Assembly: GCF_016097555.1 (NCBI RefSeq)
Contig: NC_054704.1
Coordinates: 33,058,554 to 33,122,553 of the forward strand
Direction of reading: 5' to 3'
Length of the DNA stretch: 64,000 nt
Source of the DNA: Gigantopelta aegis
Taxonomy: Eukaryota; Mollusca; Gastropoda; Neomphalida; Peltospiridae
In this document: positions 47,901 through 59,900 of the stretch, in pieces
Numbering within the stretch: the first letter of the stretch is position 1
How the letters are laid out: each line of letters starts with the position of its first letter
The notes under the pieces: model-generated
Told to the model about the DNA's origin: nothing
The model's input: the letters and a program-made list of their open reading frames with translations, nothing else
The model's database searches: none
Program-made: the position numbers and the translations under genes

Positions 47901-50900
47901 TGTTCTCTGCACCATGGGAGTCCTTTTGCAGATAGTTCCTGGTTCTGCTGCCACTAGTTTCAAGAATACCTGGTTTATCAGCTAGTGCAACAGACAAACC
48001 AGAATAGTTAAGCAAACTGAAACTGGTATCCTTTAATGAAGAAACTATGTTTAGCAGCTTATTGATTTGGGATACACCGGCTTCAAGTGAAGCTCATTCA
48101 AAGGATATAGGGTTTACTGAATATCAAATCCAGAAGTAGTGAACACTATACCATGTCCACCTATTGAGTATGCAGGATTCTCTCCAGGTTATATTGAGTG
48201 AACAGTAAACTCTACAGCTTCTGCTGTGTGTTAGGTGTACTCTCCGGGTTCTGTTGTGTGTTCAATGCACACTCCTGGTTTTGGTGTGTATTTGGTGATT
48301 TCTCCGGGTTATATTGTGTGTTCAGTGATCTCTCCAGGTTCCGTTGTGTGTCCGGTGATCTCTCCAAGTTCTATTGTGTGTTCAGTGATCTCTCCAGGTT
48401 CTGTTGTGTGTCCAGTGATATCTCCAGGTTCTGTTGTGTGTCCAGTGATATCTCCAGGTTCTATTGTGTGTTCAAGTTCTCTTGTGTATGCTATGTCATG
48501 ATCATGGTATGTTGTATGTGTGTGCTATGTCATGTTCAGGTTTTGTTGTGAGTTCTCTGTTATATGTTCAGGTTCTGTTGTGAGTGCTATATCATGTTCA
48601 GGTTCTGTTGCAAGTGACTGGATAAAGGCTGTGGTATGTGCTGTCCTGTCTATGGGGAAGTGCATATAAAAGATACCTTGCTGCATTAGAAAAAATGTAG
48701 CGGGTTTCCTCTGATGACTGAGTCATAATTACCAAATGTTTGACATCCAATAGCTGATGATTAATTAATCAATGTGCTCTAGTGGTGGTGTTAAACAAAA
48801 CAAACAAATAAACTGTTGCAAGTGCTATGTCACATTCATTTTCTATGGTGATTATTTTCTCATGTTCAGCTTTTTGCTATGATATGTTCATGTGTGAGCT
48901 ATGTTATGTTCATGTCCTGTTGTGTGTGCTATGTCATGTAACATGTTCAGCTTATGTTGTGTGTGCTATGTCATGTTCAGCTTCTGTTGTGCATGCTATG
49001 TTGTGCTAATGTTTTGGTGTGTGTGTTGTGTCATGTTCACGTTAACATTCTGTTGCTTAGCTTAGCTTAGTAACTGGTTTAACGTGTCCATAGTCCGTAT
49101 ACCACTAGGGTTTCGAACACGCCTATCCCAAGTCCGGCCTCCGATAGGATCGGGGGTCGGACTCACGACAGAGATATTCTGTTACAAATATTTGTTAACT
49201 GTAACGTTAATCAAAGTTCATAGATCTTGCTATCGTTTATGTTGAGGCCACATTCACTTTATTCGCCTTTTAACCTTAAGTCTGATTTCACTGTCTTTTG
49301 TTACTGGACTTTGTCCTGGATAACTTACAATGACATTTGTATGTGTAATATTGTTAATCCATAGGGCGATCCTGTAGATCTTCAAAGGCAGCTGAAAGGC
49401 TGAACTTGATCACCGTAACATATAATTAAATACATGTACATCCAAAATCAGTGTGATTATGCTTGCACTTTGGTCGTATATGCCACATACAATTTTAATT
49501 CAAAAATTGTATCTACAGATAAAAATCACATGTTGGAAACTTTGCTTCAATTAAAAACATTTCAAAATAGATATTTGTTTTTCAAGAAAATTTACCAAAA
49601 CATGTTTATTATTATAATTATGGTGTACATAAAATAGCAAACCATACAAACATTAATGTTACTGCAATTCTAATTTATATATACAGACACCATTGTTGTC
49701 TGTTGCCAAATGGTTCCTTGCATGCAGTACCAGATGTTTTTCTTAAATAGACCAGGCTGTTACAACGACAAAAGTCATATTATTTTTAGGATTTAAGCAC
49801 ATAAAAATATTGACATAATGTATGCTCTATTGTACTTTGCATTTGCAATTTCTATCACAGACCAATAACGAAGAATACATATGTCATATTTGGCACATAC
49901 GACCTATGTCAGACATAATTATATAACAAACTGTATTTGAAAAGGGTGTATCTACCACACACGACCAGTCGTGTTCACATAATGGACAGCAAGCAAATCG
50001 GAGGAAAGTCGTGTGTGTTAGTTAAAACCAAAAAAAACCCCTGACCATCCAGTATTGTAAACAAAGTGTATTAGACTGACCTTCATGGTGTGGTCTGACT
50101 GATTGGTATCTAGCAATATAGCAGAGACTTGGGAACGATCGATAAATAAGGGTGTTTGTTTTTGACAACCTCTTCCCCCCCACCTCACCCACCCACCCTA
50201 GCCGATGTTGTTTCACACAAATCCTCTAACTGGTACAACCTGTCAAAGTCCTCACACCCGTTCTCTTCTAAACACTCTGCCTAGTATGATCTTCACCTCA
50301 CCGTTGGTGACGGGCAGTAGGTAGTCGTGATCACCATTGTCGCTGTCATCTGATTCGTTTACTGTTGTTGATGTTGAATCCTGTTGTGTGAACACTGCAC
50401 AGATTTCTTCGTCAGTCTGTGGTTGATGGCAGTCCAGTGTGTCGTGTGAGACTAATTGTTGAAATTCCTTGTCCTCATTAGTTAATCCAGTCAGTACCGC
50501 GAAGTTGGTGTCATCAGAGTTGTCATCGCTGAAATCCTCTAACCACTGGTTGAAGATAGCCGATGTCATCCAGGCATTCTGGCTATTATTGTCATTCACT
50601 GGAAGACTTTTTCCCCTCTGAAAAACCTCAGCTGTTTGCTCTTTCCAATGACCAGACATTTACGCTTGTCAGTTCCTGACATGTTGCAGGCTATCATCGC
50701 TGTCACCAAGTCCATCGCCTTTTTGCTCCCACTCACTGTCTCCGATTTTATAGTTAACATTCTGTCAGGTGGTGCTTGGTAGTACAGTCCAGTTTCGTCA
50801 GCGTTGTAGATGTCGTCTGCATCATAGGTTTTCATTATTTCAGAGAGAACGGACTTGTCTGCTGCCACCAGGTCTGCGTTGTTCTTTTCTCCATGCATTC

Positions 50901-53900
50901 GTTTGTAGATGATGTTATGTCTTTCAATCCATCTACTAAGCAATCCGTTGGTGGGGTTAAAATCTTCTTTGTGGAGATGTTTCGCAAAATCCTTTGCCTT
51001 TTCCGCGAGAAAATGGGACCGGACACAGGAATATCTCTGGAACTGGCACTATTGAACCATTCTGACATGGCACCCTCCACATCCTCTTTGCCAGATTGTA
51101 GCTGTTTTCGTTCTCAATATCATGTAATTAATATAGAACAATGATTGCTCTGAACACGTGAATCGAAAACGGCCTCAATAGTTGAGCACATACAAGTGCA
51201 CAAGTGGTACTTCTAAAAATAATAGTCGGAGAGTGAAATAAACTTGTGATAGACACAGATTAACTTACCTGTTACTGAGATGGTCTCTGATTAACAGCAG
51301 TTTATTGCAAACAAAACATTAGGTGTTAGGTTTATTCAACTTAATTATGTAATTCTTAAATCTTGTAGTAGGGCTTTTTGATTGACACAGCACATCGACT
51401 CTGTAACTGGTGATTACAGTCAGCTTACCACACAGTGAGCACAAACAAAATTGATTAATCAGCAATTTTGATAGACTTTCTCAGTAATTTGTGACATTAA
51501 TTTAGCAAAAAAAGAGAGAAAAGTTCTTAGTTATTTTTATGTGCAAATAACCGATGTAGTCTGTGCAATTAACCGGATGTTCTGTAGTGTTATAAGGGCA
51601 AATGGTTCCATGTCGACTGAAAATAGTTGATTAACTGAATTATGCCATAAACCGATATGCAAATAAGTGGAGATGACTATATCTGAATATTTTTCTTTTT
51701 AATTTTCTTTCCAGCTTTCCAATGTGCTTCAGATTGACCTGCAACTGGTTAAGGTTGGTGTTAAATCTTAGAATAATAACATAATATGCAATTTATAACA
51801 TACTACTCCGTATAATTAAATGTATATCAAAGACCCTGACAATACCAGATTTGTTTCTGAGGTTAACCTTTTTGTAACATGATTGTGCACTAATTAAACA
51901 ACATCATGGACATGACGTAACTGTATGCTGAAAGTTTGTCATTGCTTTTAAGATGTAGAATTGGTCTTTGCTAGGGCAGGACATAGCCCAGTAGTAAGGC
52001 ACTCGCCTGATGCATGATCAATCTAGGATTAATCCTCGTCAGTGCACCCATTGGGCTATTTCTTGTTCCAGCAGTGCTCCACAATTGGTTTAACAAGAGC
52101 TGTGGTATGTACTATTCTGTATATATCATGCATATAAAATATTCCTTGCTGCTAAATGAAAAAAGAGTAGCCTATGGAAGGGTGGCAACATGTTACCTAT
52201 CTCATTATTTGTGTAGTCCTTAAGCATATATCCGATGTTATATAACCATAAATAAAATCTGCTGTGTGTGTCATTAAATAAAGCATTTATCTTTTTCTTT
52301 CATTGCTGAATGGTTGATTTCCATTTCAGAATGCTGTGTCTTTGTACTGTCGTCTGGGATTTGCCAAGAAGAAGGGGTCGGACTTGAATACCTGTGAGGT
52401 TCATCCATCATGGACAGACCAGCTACACCAAACACCACGATCTCAGGATGTCAGAAAGTAAAACGTTTTGTTATATTTTTGGTCTAAAATAGTTATCATA
52501 AAGTAGACTGTATTTGATTTGATATGGGGGAGGGGAGAGATCTAGCTCGGTCGGTAGAGTTTGTCTGAGGTGCTTGCATCTTAGGATCGAATCACCTGGA
52601 CCCATTCTCTGATGGGGTTTTCTTTTCATCCTAACCAATTCCTATGACTTGTATATCAACGGTCATGGTATGTGCTGTCCTGTCTGAAAACAATCCCTTG
52701 CTGCAATTGAATTTTTTTTTAGCTGGTTTTCACTAAGTCTAATAGCCGTTGATTAATAAATCAGTGTGCTCTAGTGGTGTCATTAAACATTGTTAAAACT
52801 TACCTTAAGTATTGTATAAAGATTTTAGCTTTTTTAAGATCAGTTCATCTTGTACTTTTGAATGGATAGTACATCTGTAGAAAATATCTTTGATTGGTAT
52901 GACAGTAGATACATCAGTCTCATAATGTTATATATGTTGTTTATGGCTGAATCCCCTTTGTGCTTGGCTATCATTAAACATTGATTACTTTTATTCATAT
53001 TAATTAGTTTGCTAACATGTACAGTAGTTTGTGTGGAATTTTGGGATTTTTTATTGTGGGGGGGGGGGGGGGGTGCATGACATTGCTTTATTTGTAATAT
53101 TTAAGTGACAATTCATTCAGAATTTTGTAGCTGGAAGTTTTTAATTTAATTTTAATGTAAATTTTGCAGGTCTATTCACGAGTCTCCCCTGATTGATCTC
53201 AGCAGTGGTACGAATGTCGACCTCTTGCCTAACGAGCAGCTGGACCTGGATACTCTCAGTATGAACAGCATGACGACCAGCACCGACACTCCACTCGAAT
53301 CAATAGGTACACAGGTTATTTACCATTCTCTTAGAGTGTATTATAATAGAACCTGGTAAAATGGGCAGGTGGGAGGGGTAAGTGTTTTTACATAAGCACT
53401 GATCCAGTACATGGGGAGGGACATTGACTCATTGGTAAAGTGCTCACTTGATATGCAGTCAGTTTGTGAGTGATCCTGTCTGTGGACTATTGGGCTGTTT
53501 CTCGTTTCAGCCAGTGCACTACGACAGGTATATTAAAGGCCATGGTATGTGCTGTCCTGTGTGGGATGATGCATATAAAAGATCCATGTAGTGGGTTTCC
53601 TCTTTAAGACTGGATGTCAAAATTACCAAATGCTTGACATCCAATAGCCGATGATTAATAAATCAATGTGCTCTAGTGGTGTCATTAAACAAAACAAACT
53701 GATCATATTAGGGGGTTGGGTTGGTGGGTGGTGAAGGAAACAAATTGTTTTTTTATATATCCACCACACACAAATTTTTATTTTTATTTTAATGCTATAT
53801 GTAAGAAGGGAAAAATTACTAACCAGGTGTAAAATAATTACAGTGGCTCCCCTCTTCCCCCCTCTATGTGATAGTTCCCAGGCCTCTGAAAAGTGTGAGA

Positions 53901-56900
53901 ACAATAGGATCGCTTGTGCAAGCCTTATTTTCCATAGCTCATTTTTCATTCATGCATTAAATTTAAGACATTGTTTACATAGTCATGATGGGTTATGCAA
54001 ACACAAAATGGAATATCTCCATAAATGGGAACAGTTTTAATTTTCAGATGCCTGAGTTAGGAACGGCCCTTAGACCAGACACATTCTATTGGTGTCTCCA
54101 GTTGGGATTGGAGTGGGACGTAGTTCTAGTGAGATGTGATTAGCTTAAGATGGACACAATTAGAAATATAATAATCAATGGTTATACATTGCTGGGTTTG
54201 ACTTTATAAATATGCTTATTTCAGTAGATCAGTTTTGTTAATAATATTATATTTAATCTATCTTAACAATTTTTTTTTATTGTTGTATGAAATAACAGGG
54301 CTAGCCCTGGATGATCAAACCATTTCACCAAATCATCTTTAAAAATGCCAATTAGTACATTAAATTTGTTCGCCAAATCAAAATAAAAAGTAAAAGTAAA
54401 GTTTGTTTTATTTAACGACGCCACTAGAGCACATTGATTTTTTATCTTATCATCGGCTATTGGACGTCAACCATATGGTCATTCTGACAGTTTTTAGAGG
54501 AAACCCGCTGTCGCCACATAGGCTACTCTTTTTACGACAGGCAGCAAGGGATCTTTTATTTGCACTTCCCACAGGCAGGATAGCACAAACCATGGCCTTT
54601 GTTGAACCAGTTATGGATCACTGGTCGGTGCAAGTGGTTTACACCTACCCATTGAGCCTTGCGGAGCACTCACTCAGGGTTTGGAGTCGGTATCTGGATT
54701 AAAAATCCCATGCCTCGACTGGGATCCGAACCCAGTACCTACCAGCCTGTAGACCGATGGCCTGCCACCGAGGCCGGTCCAAATCAAAATAAAATTCGCC
54801 AATTGTTCCTAAATTTTGCAATTGGTGAATTTGGCAAGTGGCAGAGCTAGCCCTGAATAATTAATTTTATTCAACCTAGACTAGATACAAATGTTCATAG
54901 TTATATATATTACTCTGTTTACTTTTAGACTCTGGCAGTCAAACACCCGGCATGACAAAGAGAATAGCTTTCTTGTTTGACTCAACGTTGACTGCATTTC
55001 TGATGATGGGCAACTTGTCTCCTGTGAGTGATATACTTAACATCTCTTGTTGATCACCATGTGCTGTACATAACAAATTATCTCTTTTTTTAATGGATGG
55101 TAACTCTGAGAACATTATGTTTTCTTTCAAAACAACATGCAGTCAAATTATGTAAAATATTGACATGTATATTGCAGTCCTTTGTGTTTTAAAATAATGT
55201 TTTATGTATTAGTAATGGAAGTTTGTAATTAATATATAACTTGGTAACTGAATCATAATTTAAGCTTTAAAGATAACTCTTTTGCAGTGCCATTTTTAGT
55301 TTTCGTGCTAATCTATATATCCATGTCATTATGAAAGTATTTTTTACTTTGTATTTTTTAGGGTCTAAAAAGTCATGCAGTGACGATGTTCGAAGTAGGA
55401 AAACTGAGTGATGAATCCATGGACAGTTTCTTACAAGAACTTGAGAAGGTAATGGATATTGTTTTTTGTCCAAAAACAATGTTGGTAAAACACAGTAATA
55501 AGCTTGCAACAAGACTGCAACTTATCTCAAGCATTACAATCTTTTATTTATGTTTGATAAAAATTATGACTTTCTCTAAACTTCAAAGAAATTCTCGAAA
55601 TTTGTCAGTATATCACAAGAAGACATACATTTCACACCCAATAGCTAGTGTATTTCATGCTGGGGTGTCATTCATTCATTCATTCAGCCCAGTGGTAAAG
55701 TGTTCGCTTGATGCGTAGTCGGGTTAGGGTTGATCCCCGTCAATGGATCCATTGGGCTATTTCTTGTTCCAGCCAGTGCTCCACAACTGGTGTAACCAAG
55801 GCTATGGTATGTACTATCCTGTCGGTGGGATAGTGCATATAAAAGATACTTTACTGCTAATTGAAAAGAGTAGCCTATGAAGTGGCGACAGCGTGTTTCG
55901 TCTCAATATCTGTGTCGTCCTTAACCATATGTCTGATGCCATTTAACTGTAAATAAAATGTGTTGTGTGCCTCATTAAATAAAACATTTCCCTCCCTCCA
56001 TCTTTCATTCATTCATTCAGTAGCCACTGATTACAATCCTGTGCTGTAAACTTGTTTAACAAGTATTCCTTCGTGTTTGTGTTCAGGTTGGTTCCGATGC
56101 GGAGGGCGAAGCTCGTCGGTACTTCGACCACGCGTTGACTCTACGTGACACGATCCGATTCCTGCGTCACAACAAGAACCTGTTTGATGAACTCGACAAC
56201 ACTGGACTCGGAATCGATCTCCTCCGCTGTGAAAGCCTTCTCAGTCTCGAACCGGCCACCAGGTCACGGGTGCTGAACAAAAATTACAGGTATTTTGGCT
56301 TTTCATTATTGTAGTCAATATTTTCCATTGTATATAATGATATTAGTGGGGCTTTAGTTGTTCAAAGGTGTTTTTTGTTTGTTTTTTGGGGTGTGGTGGG
56401 TGTGGGGAGTGGTAAATATAATGAAACTAATCTGCAGTCAAACATTCCTGTAAATGCCACTCAAATTTCACAAACTGGCTGTCGCGAATATATTGGTGGT
56501 TAAAAGCCTGTACATATTTAAACAAGTGATTGTTGCATAATTTATTTTTATATTGGAGGTTTAATTGTCTGTAGTTTGAAGAACAAACACACACACACGT
56601 GCGCACACGCATGCATGTAAGTATGTTACCATAATGTAACATTGATAAAGAGTAGTATGGTTTTATGCATAATGTTTGAAACATTACTGACATTGGATAA
56701 TAGTTTAGTGATTGATTGTATTCTCCTGTACAGTACAGTTAGCTGTCAAATTAATAGATGAGCTTCATAATGTAATATTTTAGTCCGTTGTCATAATTGT
56801 ATCTTCCAAGTGAATGCATATTGGTTTAAAAATAAAATATAGAATATGATAGAAAATGGATATGAATGTGTTTTGTATTTCAGTTTACTGGTGTCTATGG

Positions 56901-59900
56901 CTCCCTTAAGTAATGAGATTAGACCAGTCAGCAGTTGTGTGCCTCAACACATGGGACCTGCTGTTCCAGAGGTAATAGTCTGATATAGGCAGGGTGGATC
57001 CAGGGGGTACTTGTTTTAATAGTCAGATATAGGAAGGGTGGATCCAGGGGATACTTGTTTTAATAGTCTGATAATAGGCAGGGTGGATCCAGGAGGTACT
57101 TGTTTTAATAGTCTGATATATAGGCAGGGTGGATTCAGGGATTACTTGTTTTAATAGTCTGATATAGGCAGGGTGGATCCAGGGGGTACTTGTTTTAATA
57201 GTCAGATATAGGCAGGGTGGATCCAGGGGATACTTGTTTTAATAGTCTGATAATAGGCAGGGTGGATCCAGGAGGTACTTGTTTTAATAGTCTGATATAT
57301 AGGCAGGGTGGATTCAGGGTGTATTTGTTTTAATAGTCTGATACAGGCATGGTGGATTCTGGGGGTACTTGTTTTAATAGTCTGATATAGACAGGGTGGA
57401 TCCTGGAGGTACTTGTTTTAATAGTCTGATATAGACAGGGTGGATCCAGGGATTACTTGTTTTAATAGTCTAATATAGGCAGGGTGGATCCAGGAGGTAC
57501 TTGTGTTAATAGTCTGATATATAGGGAGGGTGGATTCAGGGGGTACTTGTTTTAATAGTCTGATACAGGCATGGTGGATCCTGGGGGTACTTGTTTTAAT
57601 AGTCTGATATAGACAGGGTGGATCCTGGAGGTACTTGTTTTAATAGTCTGATATAGACAAGGTGGATCCTGGAGGTACTTGTTTTAATAGTCTGATATAG
57701 ACAGGGTGGATCCAGGGATTACTTGTTTTATTAGTCTGATACAGGCAGTTTGGATTCTGGGGGTACTTGTTTTAATAGTCTGATATAGACAGGGTGGATC
57801 CTGGAGGTACTTGTTTTAATAGTCTGATATAGACAGGGTGGATTCAGGGATTACTTGTTTTAATAGTCTGATATAGGCAGGGTGGATCCTGGGGTTTTTT
57901 GTTTAATAGTCAGATATAGGCAGGGTAGATCCTGGGGGTACTTGTTTAATAGTCAGATATAGGCAGGGTGGATCCTGGGGGTACTTGTTTTAATAGTCTG
58001 ATATAGGCAGGGTGGATCCTGGGGGTACTTGTTTTAATATAATAGTCTGATATAGGCAGGGTGGATCCTGGGGGTACTTGTTTTAATATAATAGTCTGAT
58101 ATAGGCACGATGGATCCTGGGGGTACTTGTTTTAATAGTCTGATATAGGCAGGGTGGATCCTGGGGGTACTTGTTTTAATAGTCAGATATAGGCAGGGTG
58201 GATCCTGGGGGTACTTGTTTTAATAGTCTGATATAGGCAGGGTGGATCCTGGGGGTACTTGTTTTAATATAATAGTCTGATTAAGGCACGATGGATCCTG
58301 GGGGTACTTGTTTTAATAGTCTGATATAGGCAGGGTTGATTCATGTTTTAATACTTGTTTTAATTTACAATGCATGGTGGGAAGTGTTGGAGAGAAGTTT
58401 GATAGGATATTTGTGATGCATGATAATGTGATATTGATTTTATGCCGAGTTCCTATATCTATATCTATATATTTTTTTTTTTTGCCTCTTACTGAATGCA
58501 TTCCTCAAGCCTTTTCAAATTAAACAGGAGCAGAAGAAAAGACATCCAAATGATAATACTGAAGTAGAAAGAAGCATAGGCATTGGAACTGGGGGGGGGG
58601 GGGGGGGGGGGGGGGTCAAAGGGGGTCAAGTGGAACATGCATTGCACCCTCCCCAGTTGTTATCTTCCAATATCTATGAGAAGGAAATCAAATGATTAGA
58701 AACAGGATACTCATGACACTGTGGAACATTCTTGCCCATATTCTATACATAAATACATATAAATGATCCCATGCTGTTGATGGAAAAAATGTAGTGGTTT
58801 TTTCTCTAAAGACCAAGTGTCAGAATTATCAAATGCCGATGATTAATTAATCACTGTGCTCTTAGTGTTGTTAAACATACATTGTCGTGACAGAACAGAA
58901 CTTTATTACATGGAATAACAATATTTTGCGCTGACAAGATGGGCTTTACAGGTGATAATAAGATACTCTAGAATAATATAATTATAATGATAATATGCTA
59001 TACTGAGCAACAGAAGAGAAAAACACAAATGTTGACTTATTAATTTCCACCACATGCTTCCCAATTTTTTTGCAAGATTACATTTTGATTTATTGTTTTG
59101 CAGGTCAGCTCAGTTTGGTTTAAGCTGTATATCTACCACTTAACTGGGTGTGGACCACCGACTTTGCTGTTAGTGAAGGGCACACGACTCTGTCGACTTC
59201 CAAAAATCTTTCAGGTAGTTAAATCGGACAAGTCATTACATGCAGAGGTGTAAAATAATTCTAATATTATATCTAGTTAATCCATACTTATTGAATGACT
59301 ACACAGTAAATTAATTGATAGGTTTTTAGAGTTTCCACTCTTGGTTCGTGTATTTTAGACACCAAATAGCCATTTTTTTTAATGTACAGAGGTGTTGTGA
59401 AACAAACATTACTTTCCTTTCCAGTGTTGTTTCAGATAGCCTAACTCGCACACGTAGTATAATTTATTAGGTAGTACTATGAGATAGGCTTGCATAATTA
59501 AGAAAGAAATAGTAACAGCTGTATTATTTCAAATGCTGTATTATTAGTGAAGGTTTTGGGTATGTAACTTGTGGATGTTACTTTGATTTCAGCAATATGA
59601 TCGGTTACTGGTGACGACGTGGGGTCATGACCCAGGAGTAATAACCACATCTAACATTCTCATGACACTCAATGATGCATTGTCTCACTCAGCCATTTGT
59701 GTTCAGGTAATAGTCGTTATCACTGAATTTGTATATTACACAATATTGGTTAAACCCACTACAGTATTAGCTTATCTTAAGCAATGATATCTTAATCAAA
59801 GTGATATGCAAGTTTAATTAATAATAAAATTATGATTATTGTAATAATTATTATTATTTAACTAACCTGAAAAATAATGTACAACCTTAATAATAGTTTT

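Larger units (their letters stand above)
45319..51679 (-). mobile_element. Decayed pogo/Tigger-type transposon with nested insertions
   Basis: The left end reads CAATCAAACCCGCTTATTTG (after TA at 45317-45318). The right end read in reverse is TAGTCATCTCCACTTATTTG (TA at 51680-51681). The two share CTTATTTGCATA and further in ATGCAATTAACC and GTTGATTAAC. On the minus strand at 51080-50270 lies a pogo-type transposase. It has a CENP-B-like HTH ([19 protein letters not shown]), then [20 protein letters not shown] with the first catalytic Asp, [26 protein letters not shown] and an acidic tail ([20 protein letters not shown]). It has at least two frameshifts, and the second catalytic region is deleted. 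The span holds later elements (45486-46035, 46503-47334, 47505-47760, a minisatellite, a SINE), which explains 6.4 kb instead of the usual 2-3 kb. Confidence 0.75.

Noticed and set aside
48198-48551. Cys-rich open frames on the plus strand resembling a repeat protein
   Set aside because: They are a product of the 30-bp minisatellite inside a transposon-filled intron.
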